Shown here in pieces: positions 36,065 through 48,214 of a stretch of DNA of 64,000 nucleotides. The notes under the pieces were generated by a model. That model was not told the origin of the DNA. It did no database searches and worked only from the letters and a program-made list of their open reading frames with translations. The translations under genes were made by a program, and so were the position numbers. Location: positions 70,904,993-70,968,992 of the forward strand of contig OX104115.1 in NCBI GenBank assembly GCA_944474755.1, given 5' to 3'. Source of the DNA: Limnoperna fortunei. Its lineage: Eukaryota; Mollusca; Bivalvia; Mytilida; Modiolidae. Position 1 is the stretch's first letter; each line of letters begins with the position of its first letter.

Positions 36065-36436
36065 GGAATAATAACAATAGAACATATTTTAGGCATCCGG
36101 AAACAATGCACTATTGAGTTTAATTTGACATTTTTCCTTTTTTATTAAATCAGGTCTTGACTTTTGGTCTTCGTTTACAAATTAATATATTTAGAAAGAT
36201 AAAGAAGTTCAAGTATAAGGTCTGTCAAGGACAGCTACTGTGAGCATTATTCATTTTCTGTTTAATACGGACACGATCAGTAAAACGATAAGAATTGTAA
36301 ATATCTGACACAAACTGTACGCATTTTGTACAGTGATTTACAGATCATGAACAGTAAATTAACAGTAAATATCAGATTCTTGAAATCAAATTTGAACAGT
36401 TTATGGTAATGTTAGTCCTTAATTTGGTTCATCGTG
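36065..36436. mobile_element. Diverged single end of a second CACTA-like element
   Basis: From 36130 it follows the sequence just inside the right arm of the 16.9-21.9 kb element ('ttaaatcaggtcttgacttttggtcttcgtttacaaa'). It then has one partial 61-bp unit and the outer arm ('gatcagtaaaacgataagaattgtaaat...gatttacagatcatgaacagtaaat') and ends ttggttcatcgtg at 36436, followed by tta. The other end was not found, and three of the four subterminal units are missing. Confidence 0.7.
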
Positions 36437-36812
36437 TTAGCGTCAACCTTCCAATCTACCACATACATCACTACTAGAAAGGAATAAATTTCTAATTTCG
36501 GGAATCTTATTATGACCAAAACTCTTGCGGGTTAAATACTTGTATTTAACTGTAATATACGTTATTAATAACTCACAAAGCCTTTAATTTTGAAGTTAAA
36601 ATATAACAAAAAAATTGTTAAATTTTAAAAACCAAATCTATCTAAGGATATGTATACAATGAGATTAACTTGAGTTTTGCATCAATTTAAACAAAAAAAA
36701 TTAATAAAGCAGTAAAATATCCATATATTGTGTTTTAACACGAATTTTAACCACTGGGCTTGTGAAATCTTAGAAGACTCAATGTGTCATTGACTTAGTG
36801 GTAATAACTATA

Positions 36813-37013
36813 GATTACTACATCGTCATTTCCATATTAGCCCTGGTATTAGGCCTGAGACTGCCATATCAGACACCCCAGACGGCTTTAGCCCGAAGGC
36901 TGATATGGGTCTGAGCCTATACCCATATCAGCCTTCTGAGTAAAGCCGTTTCGAGCGGCTGATAGTCTCAGAGCATATACCAGAGCCAATATGCAAATGC
37001 CCATGTAGTAATC
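36813..37013. mobile_element. 201-bp foldback MITE
   Basis: The whole element is one imperfect palindrome. gattactacat at 36813 pairs with atgtagtaatc ending at 37013, and the match continues inwards (ctggtat/ataccag, ggctgatatgggt/acccatatcagcc) to a loop near 36910-36920. TA lies on both sides (36811-36812, 37014-37015). The left breakpoint of the 5.2-kb tandem duplication lies within its right arm. Confidence 0.8.
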
Positions 37014-37078
37014 TATTTATCATATATTTGTATATATGTCTCCAGGGCTAATATCGACATTCGCATTGTTCTTAATAT

Positions 37079-37861
37079 CGTGGTCTACTCACATTTGGTC
37101 TATTCCCATTTGGTCTACTATTTGTCCATTCCCATTTAACCTACACCCATTTTGTCTACTCTTGAAAATTAATAATTCTCATTTCGTCTGGTCAATAAAA
37201 TAAGAAATGTTTCTATTTTTAAACAGAAAATATTAACTAAAATTTATTTGATCTCATGAAAAAAAAGAAAAAACTCAGGTTTGTTTTAACTGTCTTAAAA
37301 ATAAATATAATAGTTTTATCGATGATCCAAGCTTAGGTTTTTGCAGAAGCCAATTTTTCAAAGCTACTAAATTATATCAGAAAAGGATCAAAGTATCAAA
37401 AGTTGTTAATCACAGTATAAACAAATAACTGGCAACTTAATCATTTTCATTGTTTATGTACCAAGTTCATTATACTAAATAGTAAAAAAGAATTTATTCA
37501 TATGCACACATTCTATTTAATAGGATGTGTAAATTAAAAGTGTTGACTACTTATGTTTTCATAGCTACTTTTAAAACATTTAAATATTTCTATATTTTTA
37601 CTTAAATTTCTTTTGAATATCAATTTAATACTCTCTTTATATTTATATATTTTGAACATTAAATAATTTAAGAAAAATAAATATTATAATTTTAATGAAA
37701 CATTTTTTGCTTTAAACTTATTTTCTCATATAAAATTCATACAGTAGGCAAAATGGGACAAGATAAGTTTTTAGAGTAGACAAAATTAGAATATACCAAA
37801 TAGGAGTAGACAAAATGGGAGTAAATAAACTGGGAGTAGACCAAGTGGGAATGAACCATTT
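37079..37861. mobile_element. TIR element with GTCTACTCCCATTTTG repeats, copy 1
   Basis: Left end 37079-37162 is a series of ggtctactcacatttggtctattcccatttggtctact-type words. Right end 37741-37861 is their complement (gtagacaaaatgggagtaaataaactgggagtagacc). The interior is about 580 bp of AT-rich, non-coding DNA. Precise ends and target duplication are not resolved. Confidence 0.75.
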
Positions 37862-38119
37862 CAATACTCGCCGTTAATAACTGACCGAATTCCAGCCTTT
37901 ATTACATTTACACATTCCCTATATTTACACTAAATATGTGATTATTAAATTTAAAACACATAAGTAATTATCTACGACGTTTCTTTAATTTTATACACAT
38001 AAGAGTAATTATATTTTACCTAGTTTCGATAGGACAGAACATATGAAAAACAAATCTGAAAATCGTAAGCAACCCATAGTGTAGTGATCGTTACAGCACT
38101 AATAAATGCGGTTGTCGAT

Positions 38120-38540
38120 GTCATATTTATATGCTTGAAATTAAGGACATCGCCAATAGATTTAGATCGGCTTCATTCTTACACCTATTTTTAGAACAGG
38201 ACTCGGGAAAACTACAAACTGGAATCTGCGACAAATATGATGACTTCAACTTCCCAACTTTGATCTTTCCGTCCATCGATTACAGCATTTTCGGGGTGAT
38301 GGTTGTACATTTCAGAACATATATATTGTACTACAAAACTTCTTTAACAAGAGTTTGTTTTACGAAGGTTGATATTATTCCTTCAAAAGTTATTGTCACC
38401 ATGACTTAATTCATAGCTATGGCAATCAAATACGATTGGACAGTTTTGCTGAGTCATAGGTACAAAATGTAGTCTTTCCTATTCTGACTTTGACATTTTC
38501 CTAGACATGACCATGAGAAACGCGACAGCTGGTTTCCTTA
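38120..38540 (+). pseudogene. YIDD-family reverse-transcriptase C-terminal fragment, copy 1
   Basis: Open for 92 codons from 38131: LEIKDIANRFRSAS, LFLEQDSGKLQTG and DKYDDFNFPTLIFP match the region after the polymerase core of the family seen at 16.2-16.9 kb. The frame is lost after VHFRTYI. Downstream are the family's closing words (agtcataggtac; tctttcctattctgactttgac). Confidence 0.75.
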
Positions 38541-40500
38541 CTACTTTGTTCTTTTTTAGTCGTTTTTGTACAGCGACTACAACTAGCGTTTTATACAATA
38601 TTTTAGCCAGGACTATTTTCGAGATACTGAAAAGACAAGTATCACGAAAGAGCAACATATGTGAAAGATTTATTTAATAGGAGTTTGATACTTAATTTGA
38701 ATGAATAAATCAGTCGGTTCAGAGGGTTGATGAGTAAGAGTACGAAACCTAGTATAAAAACAGTAAACGTACTATATGTGAAATACTAAAATTTTCCAGT
38801 TTTTTAACTAGATGTATAGTTGTTGAGGGTATTTTTCTTAAAACAGATGTAAATTATTAAGATGATCCTATAGAATTAGACTATTGGTCATAATTGTTGG
38901 TCGGGTAAAAAGGTTAATAACTAACAGATGGATATTTAGTAACAGCTTATTAATATCTGACTTTTCAATTAATTTATTGTTACATTTGCTTTGAGCTATA
39001 CAATGAAAATTCACCTACTGATGATCTTTGAACGTGTTTGGAAATAGCGAAAATCATAATTATACACGTTGACACATGTTTAAACTATCACAAAATTCCT
39101 AGAATAATTCTATAATTTTTCGTACTAACGGGTTCTTTTTTGAAATTGTTGTTCTTAGAGGGAGACGAAATTATTTAATAGAATTTTGTAAATTAAAAAA
39201 AAACGATACATAAAGATTGGAACCTATGCTTGGTAATTAAACAATCTGAAAGACACTTGTTAATATAAAAAACACTTTTATCGGTCTTTTACACAGATTA
39301 TCGTCAATACTTTGACAACCAAGAGGATTAACAATGCGTTAGGAGAAAATGTATTTGTAGAAATAATAGGTGTAACTACTGTTGGATTAAATATTTTTGC
39401 ATTGAAAATAATTATAATTTACACGAGATATATTCAATTGTTTAGATAAAAATAGATTAAAAATATTTAGGGACATTTAAGGACGTTTAAGTCATGCTTG
39501 GACACATAAGTATAATCTTAAAAAGCTCATTGTGAAATGTTGACTAAAATTAATAAGACCGAAAACAAGAAATTCTTATTGAAATTTAAATGTTAAATAA
39601 ACATTGAACGGAACTAAAAACAGAAGTATTAAAGTTTTTAATTTTTGATGAACGTATTGGTACATTGTTTATAAGTTCTCAGCAAGAGAACTCTAATTGA
39701 ATTGTTCAGCAAGAAATATCTTATTGAAATCGTTTCATGGTAAACAATGCTCGATATTTCAGGCAGCATGTCGATTTAATAACCGTTTGAAAAAGTTATA
39801 ACCAACTCGGCTATTATTTTTATTGCTTCAGCGGCCACAATGCGGTCGAGCTCAACTTATACTTTGAAGAAGCGTGTTGTCATGAAAGTTTGACAGTACA
39901 CTTGTATTTTCTTACATCTTCTTATAAATTAGATTACACTCTTAAATAGTTTATAAAACATATAATAATTATTTTAATTTAAAACTTATTAGATTTAATA
40001 AAGTTTTGCAAATACAGTTCGCAATATGCTCACTGATAAATTACATGATCAATGCAATTTAATTTCGATAGTACTGACTACCACTTGCAGTTAAATTCAA
40101 ACTTGCAGAACGTCTTAATGGTTTCGCGCAAAAATTAATATAATTAAATTAACAAATTATTACAAAGTAAGGATTGTGACTTGTTGTCATACATTGACGT
40201 CTGTGTTAACTGTCGACAATTATTTATGCTTTACTGCATATGCACAAACCCCCCCCCAATATAGTACTGATTGTATCTTACGGACCCAAAACCCTAAATA
40301 TTGACGTTATTTATCTTACATAGAGTTTTGAGTTTAAACTTGTCAAAAAAGCTATTGTTTTGTTCAAAATACTGTCAAGCATGACTCGTATTTAAAAGTA
40401 AAAACAATACAATTTACAGATAAACTTTATAAAATTACATACCAACGCAAAAATATAGTTAAAATATAAATTTTTGTAAAGTTTAAACGGGAAACAGAAC
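38541..40500. other. Non-coding part of tandem copy 1
   Basis: About 2 kb of AT-rich DNA (repeated at 43726-45725) with no coding frame or smaller repeat, although a DIRS-type element would have its reverse transcriptase upstream of the RNase H. That part is missing. Confidence 0.5.
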
Positions 40501-42129
40501 TTGTTCCACACATCTTTGTTAATGGATCGAAATTTCACAGAAATGAACGAAGGAGATTCAGAATTTAGTCAGTTGACCAATAAAACATGTCAGGTAAACA
40601 TGTTTTCGGACGTCTCAGGTGATGACTATGGAGGATATATAGCCAAAGAAGCGAGTGGTGAAATAACAGGTAAGGTAGAAGGTACTTGGAATATTTAGCT
40701 GGCACAAGGTAAAGGTGCATACTGACAACAAAAATACAGAAATCATAGTGATAAGCGGCAGTAAGAAACCATTTCTGCAAGATATAAATATCGAAATTAA
40801 AAGTACATGTTCACAACATGATTTTGCATTGTGTCCTAAGTGGATAATACAGGATGAAAATTATGATGAAGACGCATTGAGTAAACTTGGCGATTGTGAT
40901 GATTGGGGTATTCAAGCATGGTTATTTGAATTTATTGGTAAGATGTGGGGTCCTAATGATATTGATAGATTCGATGTACACTACAAATGCGAAAAATGTA
41001 ACTCCAATTTTTGGTGAGAAGGAAAAAGTAGAATGGATGCGTTTAAGCAATACTGGTCGGGTGTAACAAATTGGTGGGTGCCGCCACCTACTTTAGTTGC
41101 AAAAACTCTTAGTAAGATTACAGATCATGCTATGGGCACTTTAATACAACCAGGATGGAAATCTGCAACATATTGGGCACTTATTGCAAACAGTTATAAA
41201 TTCAAAGCTGACGTGAAGTTTTACAGACGGTTCGAGGGTAACAAGATTACACACAAAGGGAAGGGTAGAAACTGCTCGTCTGCAGACCAGAACAAATTTA
41301 GTATTTATTGCACTTTGTATTTTTGCATGAAATGTGATCTGGACAAATTTTTTTTCTGTTTCCAGGCATCAACTTACACCAGAAAGTGAAAGAAGATTTA
41401 CAAACGTCAGGAGTGGTTGAAGAATCTGCTTTTGATAATTAATCAGGCAAAATGTGGACTTGAATAACTATAAAAGTGACAATACTGCGCCAAAAGCTTA
41501 CCACTATTCCTTTGGGAAATTTTTATGAAAAACAAGGTTACAAAGCTATTCCGGCACTGCCTATACACAAAGCATTATATATTATTTTTTTATTATATTC
41601 AGGAGCTACTTGCAGAACTAAATAAATTTAGTTATTTACAGTATCAAATGGGTACATAAGAGGTCTAATTTAGCAGATCCAACCAATAGTTCTTACTTTT
41701 GTTCCCTCCAGGCATCTGCTAAAAGGGTTGCTCGTCCTATAAAGCATAAAAAGATCAAGTTGTATAAGTAGCTCTTTCCAAATTGTTTGCAGACAGACTA
41801 AACGATTTGCTAGTTGTTCCGGATTTCACGATGATTCTTTATTGTTTTGCGGGTTTTTACGTTACGATGAATTTTTTTTTGTAGCAAAGATGTAAAAATA
41901 TATAATGACCACATACTTATATCTATACAAAAGACCAAGATGATCAATACAGGCAGGGCAATGATGTGTTAATTTTTTTTAAAGGTGAAACAATTGCATG
42001 TCCTTACAGTGTGTTTCAAAGATATGTACATTTATCAAGTATTGATTTGAGATCTAATGTTTTCTCATTTAGATCGGGTTTTTGTTCGTGCAAGCTTACA
42101 TATAAAAACGAAAAGTTATGTTACACATC
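40501..42129 (+). pseudogene. DIRS/Ngaro-type RNase H and truncated tyrosine recombinase, copy 1
   Basis: 40501-40698 holds FSDVSGDDYGGYIAKEASGE, the first catalytic Asp region of the RNase H used by DIRS-type elements. 40715-41017 continues with HTDNKN, SGSKKPFLQDI, WIIQDENYDEDALSKL and MWGPNDIDRFD. 41033-41389 has DAFKQYWSGVTNWWVPP and GTLIQPGW. From about 41450 a tyrosine-recombinase N-terminal domain is recognisable (DPTNSS, ASAKRVARP), and GFLRYDE, with the first catalytic Arg, is near 41857-41877. The gene is cut at 42129 by the tandem duplication. Frameshifts (for example a 2-base loss at about 40712 relative to copy 2) show it is dead. Confidence 0.8.
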
Positions 42130-42261
42130 CGTTTCGGGCGGCTGATAGTCTCAGAGCATATACCAGAGCCAATATGCAAATGCCCATGTAGTAATCTATT
42201 TATCATATATTTGTATATATGTCTCCAGGGCTAATATCGACATTCGCATTGTTCTTAATAT

Positions 42262-43045
42262 CGTGGTCTACTCACATTTGGTCTATTCCCATTTGGTCTA
42301 CTATTTGTCCATTCCCATTTAACCTACACCCATTTTGTCTACTCTTGAAAATTAATAATTCTCATTTCGTCTGGTCAATAAAATAAGAAACGTTTCTATT
42401 TTTAAACAGAAAATATTAACTAAAATTTATTTGATCTCATGGAAAAAAAGAAAAAACTCAGGTTTGTTTTAACTGTCTTAAAAATAAATATAATAGTTTT
42501 ATCGATGATCCAAGCTTAGGTTTTTGCAGAAGCCAATTTTTCAAAGCTACTAAATTATATCAGAAAAGGATCAAAGTATCAAAAGTTGTTAATCACAGTA
42601 TAAACAAATAACTGGCAACTTAATCATTTTCATTGTTTATGTACCAAGTTCATTATACTAAATAGTAAAAAAGAATTTATTCATATGCACACATTATATT
42701 TAATAGGATGTGTAAATTAAAAGTGTTGACTACTTATGTTTTCATAGCTACTTTTAAAACATTTCAATATTTCTATATTTTTACTTAAATTTCTTTTGAA
42801 TATCAATTTAATACTCTCTTTATATTTATATATTTTGAACATTAAATAATTTAAGAAAAATAAATATTATAATTTTAATGAAACATTTTTTGCTTTAAAC
42901 TTATTTTCTCATATAAAATTCATACAGTAGGCAAAATGGGACAAGATAAGTTTTTAGAGTAGACAAAATTAGAATATACCAAATAGAAGTAGACAAAATG
43001 GGAGTAAATAAACTGGGAGTAGACCAAGGGGGAATGAACAATTTC
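42262..43045. mobile_element. TIR element with GTCTACTCCCATTTTG repeats, copy 2
   Basis: Duplicate of the 37.1-37.9 kb element, carried by the tandem duplication. It differs at few bases (for example aaatagaagtag against aaataggagtag). Confidence 0.75.
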
Positions 43046-43302
43046 AATACTCGCCGTTAATAACTGACCGAATTCCAGCCTTTATTACATTTACACATTC
43101 CCTATATTTACACTAAATATGTGATTATTAAATTTAAAACACATAAGTAATTATCTACGACGTTTCTTTAATTTTATACACATAAGAGTAATTATATTTT
43201 ACCTAGTTTCGATAGGACAGAACATATGAAGAACAAATCTGAAAATCGTAAGCAACCCATAGTGTAGTGATCGTTACAGCACTAATAAATGCGGTTGTCG
43301 AT

Positions 43303-43725
43303 GTCATATTTATATGCTTGAAATTAAGGACATCGCCAATAGATTTAGATCGGCTTCATTCTTACACCTATTTTTAGAACAGGACTCGGGAAAACTACAA
43401 ACTGGAATCTACGACAAATATGATGACTTCAACTTCCCAACTTTGATCTTTCCGTCCATCGATTACAGCATTTTCGGGGTGATGGTTGTACATTTCAGAA
43501 CATATATATTGTACTACAAAACTTCTTTAACAAGAGTTTGTTTTACGTAGGTTGATATTATTCCTTCAAAAGTTATTGTCACCATGACTTAATTCATAGC
43601 TATGGCAATCAAATACGATTGGACAGTTTTGCTGAGTCATAGGTACAAAATGTAGTCTTTCCTATTCTGACTTTGACATTTTCCTAGACATGACCATGAG
43701 AAACGCGACAGCTGGTTTCCTTACT
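43303..43725 (+). pseudogene. YIDD-family reverse-transcriptase C-terminal fragment, copy 2
   Basis: Duplicate of the 38.1-kb fragment. A change of tacgaagg to tacgtagg adds a stop, so the frame closes after 78 codons. Confidence 0.75.
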
Positions 43726-45725
43726 ACTTTGTTCTTTTTCAGTCGTTTTTGTACAGCGACTACAACTAGCGTTTTATACAATATTTTAGCCAGGACTATT
43801 TTCGAGATACTGAAAAGACAAGTATCCCGAAAGAGCAACATATGTGAAAGATTTATTTAATAGGAGTTTGATACTTAATTTGAATGAATAAATCAGTCGG
43901 TTCAGAGGGTTGATGAGTAAGAGTACGAAACCTAGTATAAAACAGTAAACGTACTATATGTGAAATACTAAAATTTTCCAGTTTTTTAACTAGATGTATA
44001 GTTGTTGAGGGTATTTTTCTTAAAACAGATGTAAATTATTAAGATGATCCTATAGAATTAGACTATTGGTCATAATTGTTGGTCGGGTAAAAAGGTTAAT
44101 AACTAACAGATGGATATTTAGTAACAGCTTATTAATATCTGACTTTTCAATTAATTTATTGTTACATTTGCTTTGAGCTATACAATGAAAATTCACCTAC
44201 TGATGATCTTTGAACGTGTTTGGAAATAGCGAAAATCATAATTATACACGTTGACACATGTTTAAACTATCACAAAATTCCTAGAATAATTCTATAATTT
44301 TTCGTACTAACGGGTTCTTTTTTGAAATTGTTGTTCTTAGAGGGAGACGAAATTATTTAATAGAATTTTGTAAATTAAAAAAAACGATACATAAAGATTG
44401 GAACCTATGCTTGGTAATTAAACAATCTGAAAGACACTTGTTAATATACAAAACACTTTTATCGGTCTTTTACACAGATTATCGTCAATACTTTGACAAC
44501 CAAGAGGATTAACAATGCGTAAGGAGAAAATGTATTTGTAGAAATAATAGGTGTAACTACTGTTGGATTAAATATTTTTGCATTGAAAATAATTATAATT
44601 TACACGAGATATATTCAATTGTTTAGATAAAAATAGATTAAAAATATTTAGGGACATTTAAGGACGTTTAAGTCATGCTTGGACACATAAGTATAATCTT
44701 AAAAAGCTCATTGTGAAATGTTGACTAAAATTAATAAGACCGAAAACAAGAAATTCTTATTGAAATTTAAATGTTAAATTAACATTGAACGGAACTAAAA
44801 ACAGAAGTATTAAAGTTTTTAATTTTTGATGAACGTATTGGTACATTGTTTATAAGTTCTCAGCAAGAGAACTCTAATTGAATTGTTCAGCAAGAAATAT
44901 CTTATTGAAATCGTTTCATGGTAAACAATGCTCGATATTTCAGGCAGCATGTCGATTTGATAACCGTTTGAAAAAGTTATAACCAACTCGGCTATTATTT
45001 TTATTGCTTCAGCGGCCACAATGCGGTCGAGCTCAACTTATACTTTGAAGAAGCGTGTTGTCATGAAAGTTTGACAGTACTCTTGTATTTTCTTACATCT
45101 TCTTATAAATTAGATTACACTCTTAAATAGTTTATAAAACATATAATAATTATTTTAATTTAAAACTTATTAGATTTAATAAAGTTTTGCAAATACAGTT
45201 CGCAATATGCGCACTGATAAATTACATGATCAATGCAATTTAATTTCGATAGTACTGACTACCACTTGCAGTTAAATTCAAACTTGCAGAACGTCTTAAT
45301 GGTTTCGCGCAAAAATTAATATAATTAAATTAACAAATTATTACAAAGTAAGGATTGCGACTTGTTGTCATACATTGACGTCTGTGTTAACTGTCGACAA
45401 TTATTTATGCTTTACTGCATATGCACATTAAAACTAAGCAACCCCCCCCCCCCACATATGGTACTGATTGTATCTTACGGACCCAAAACCCTAAATATTG
45501 ACGTTATTTATCTTACATAGAGTTTTGAGTTTAAACTTGTCAAAAAAGCTATTGTTTTGTTCAAAATACTGTCAAGCATGACTCGTATTTAAAAGTAAAA
45601 ACAATACAATTTAAAGATAAACTTTATAAAATTACATACCAACGCAAAAATATAGTTAAAATATAAATATAATAAATGAATTATATATCGAAAAAATTTT
45701 GTAAAGTTTAAACGGGAAACAGAAC

Positions 45726-47590
45726 TTGTTGCACACATCTTTGTTAATGGATCAAAATTTCACAGAAATGAACGAAGGAGATTCAGAATTTAGTCAGTTG
45801 ACCAATAAAACATGTCAGGTAAACATGTTTTCGGACACCTCAGGTGATGACTATGGAGGATATATAGCCAAAGAAGCGAGTGGTGAAATAACAGGTAAGG
45901 TAGAAGGTACTTGGAATATTTAGCTGGCACAAGAGTAAAGGTGCATACTGACAACAAAAATACAGAAATCATAGTGATAAGCGGCAGTAAGAAACCATTT
46001 CTGCAAGATATAAATATGGAAATTAAAAGTAAATGTTCACAACATGATTTTGCATTGTGTCCTAAGTGGATAATACAGGATGAAAATTATGATGAATACG
46101 CATTGAGTAAACTTGGCGATTGTGATGATTGGGGTATTCAAGCATGGTTATTTGAATTTATTGGTAAGATGTGGGGTCATAATGACATTGATAGATTCGA
46201 TGTACACTACAAATGCGAAAAATGTAACTCCAAGTTTTGGTGAGAAGGAAAAAGTAGAATGGATGCGTTTAAGCAATACTGGTCGGGTGTAACAAATTGG
46301 TGGGTGCCGCCACCTACTTTAGTTGCGAAAACTCTAAGTAAGATTACAGATCATGCTAGGGGCACTTTAATACAGCCAGGATGGAAATCTGCAACATATT
46401 GGGCACTTATTGCAAACAGTTATAAATTCATAGCTGACGTGAAGTTTTACAGACGGTTCGAGGGTAACAAGATTACACACAAAGGGAAGGGTAGAAACTG
46501 CTCGTCTGCAGACCAGAACAAATTTAGTATTTATTGCACTTTGTATTTTTGCATGAAATGTGATCTGGACAAATTTTTTTTCTGTTTCCAGGCATCAACT
46601 TACACCAGAAAGTGAAAGAAGATTTACAAACGTCAGGAGTGGTTGAAGAATCTGCTTTTGATAATTAATCAGGCAAAATGTGGACTTGAATAACTATAAA
46701 AGTGACAATACTGCGCCAAAAGCTTACCACTATTCCTTTGGGAAATTTTTATGAAAAACAAGGTTACAAAGCTATTCCGGCACAGCCTATACACAAAGCA
46801 TTATACATTATTTTTTTTTATTATATTCAGGAGCTACTTGCAGAACTAAATAAATTTAGTTATTTACAGTATCAAATGGGTACATAAGAGGTCTAATTTA
46901 GCAGATCCAACCAATAGTTCTTACTTTTGTTCCCTCCAGGCATCTGCTAAAAGGGTTGCTCGTCCTATAAAGCATAAAAAGATCAAGTTGTATAAGTAGC
47001 TCTAAGCAAATTGTTTGCAGACAGACTAAACGATTTGCTAGTTGTTCCGGATTTCACGATGATTCTTTATTGTTTTGCGGGTTTTTACGTTACGATGAAT
47101 ATTTTTTTGTAGCAAAGATGTAAAAATATATAATGACCACATACTTATATCTATACAAAAGACCAAGATGATCAATACAGGCAGGGCAATGATGTGTTAA
47201 TTTTTTTAAAGGTGAAACAATTGCATGTCCTTACAGTGTGTTTCAAAGATATGTACATTTATCAAGTATTGATTTGAGATCTAATGTTTTCTCATTTAGA
47301 TCGGGTTTTTGTTCGTGCAAGCTTACATATAAAAACGAAAAGTTATGTTACACATCTGCAAGGTAAAGCATTATAAACAAATTAAAGCTTGTTTCACCCG
47401 ATGGTAATTTTGGTGTATATGAGTTCAGGTTGAGAAACGGTAGCAGCAAATTCAGGGATAAACGACAGAGTCTGGAAGAGACATGGTCGCTGGAAGAGCG
47501 ATTCTAGTAAAGACGGTTTTGTCTTTGACAGCATAGAAAGCAGGCAGCTGGTTTTAAAATCTAGGTTTGTGAATAATTTCATTTGCATTT
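45726..47590 (+). pseudogene. DIRS/Ngaro-type RNase H and full-length recombinase remnant, copy 2
   Basis: Same order as copy 1: RNase H pieces 45726-45923 and 45911-46243, the adjoining domain 46259-46615, then tyrosine recombinase 46670-47590. Beyond the duplication junction it continues with NSGINDRVWKRHGRW and KDGFVFDSIESR, the C-terminal box of the recombinase, and stops at about 47590. GFLRYDE near 47079-47099 keeps the first Arg. The His-x-x-Arg box (about 47415-47440) is damaged by a shift and a TGA. The usual KDGYV reads KDGFV, so the nucleophilic Tyr appears to be Phe. In live elements this enzyme integrates a circular DNA intermediate. Inactive here. Confidence 0.8.
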
Positions 47591-47641
47591 AATTCAGGCT
47601 GCTAACGTCCCCCAATCTTGAAAGATCTACCGTATACAACG

Positions 47642-48208
47642 GGCTAGTTGGCAACATATATATAGTTTTGGTTTTATGTGTTTATAATATAAAAGTTGAA
47701 TGAGTAGTATAGACTTGAGTTCAGTTAATACAAAATTTTTCCCGCGCATCGATAGTAAGATTATTTGTCGTAGTAATCGAGTAGACCGGGGAAAATTAAG
47801 CGGGTATTAAATCTGGTTCATAATATCAAACTTCTTGTGTATTTTGACATAATGTGTTTACATTGTGTATTGTTTGGTGTTAATATTTGTATATAGAAAG
47901 TTTAACATATAAAAACATCGCTAGTTCTAGCGTTGTCCTTATGAGACAGTATATAAAAGGTATTTTTGCTAGAGAACACAGGTTTCCAGAGAACTTCTGG
48001 GTTTTTTCTGGGCGTGCCTTGGCCGTTGGTACGGGGAAGAAGTTTCTTAAGGTCACAAATTGTGTGAGTATACAGAAGATTTAGATACGCCAAAAAAGTT
48101 CTGGAGTCCATCGTTTACGGCGGACCAGTCGGCAAAATTATATAGTTTTGGTTTTATGTGCTTATGAAATAGAGGTTGAATGAGTAGTATAGACTTGAGT
48201 TAAGTTAA
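47642..48208. repeat. ~85-bp direct repeat pair downstream of the recombinase
   Basis: 47642-47728 and 48123-48208 share 'atatagttttggttttatgtg.ttat.a.ata.a.gttgaatgagtagtatagacttgagtt.agttaa'. A repeat pair just after the recombinase is what split direct repeats of Ngaro-type elements look like (B1-A2-B2). No A1 partner was found upstream of the gag remnant, so this is tentative. Confidence 0.55.
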
Positions 48209-48214
48209 AACCGA

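Larger units (their letters stand above)
36947..42129. repeat. 5.2-kb tandem duplication, copy 1
   Basis: Starts cgtttcgagcggctgatag and ends ...gttatgttacacatc. Copy 2 begins at the next base with cgtttcgggcggctgatag. Line-by-line comparison shows only one or a few differences per 60-300 bp, so it is recent. Contents in order: right arm of the foldback MITE, GTCTACTCCCATTT element, reverse-transcriptase fragment, about 2 kb without a gene, and the DIRS/Ngaro remnant cut off in its recombinase. Confidence 0.95.
42130..47356. repeat. 5.2-kb tandem duplication, copy 2
   Basis: 44 bp longer than copy 1, mainly from an insertion of about 28 bp near 45670-45697 (ataataaatgaattatatatcg) and a longer stretch around the C run at about 45430-45455. 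It ends at 47356, after which the sequence continues with the rest of the recombinase gene, which copy 1 lacks. This shows that copy 2's right flank is the original one. Confidence 0.95.

Noticed and set aside
40501..41389. The short frames here and at 45726-46615 as a duplicated new host gene family
   Set aside because: Motif order matches RNase H and the adjoining domain of DIRS/Ngaro-type retroelements, and the frames are broken in both copies.
47887..48084. 65-codon + strand frame between the ~85-bp direct repeats
   Set aside because: No motif; it lies in the presumed terminal-repeat region of the retroelement and has an equally long antisense frame.
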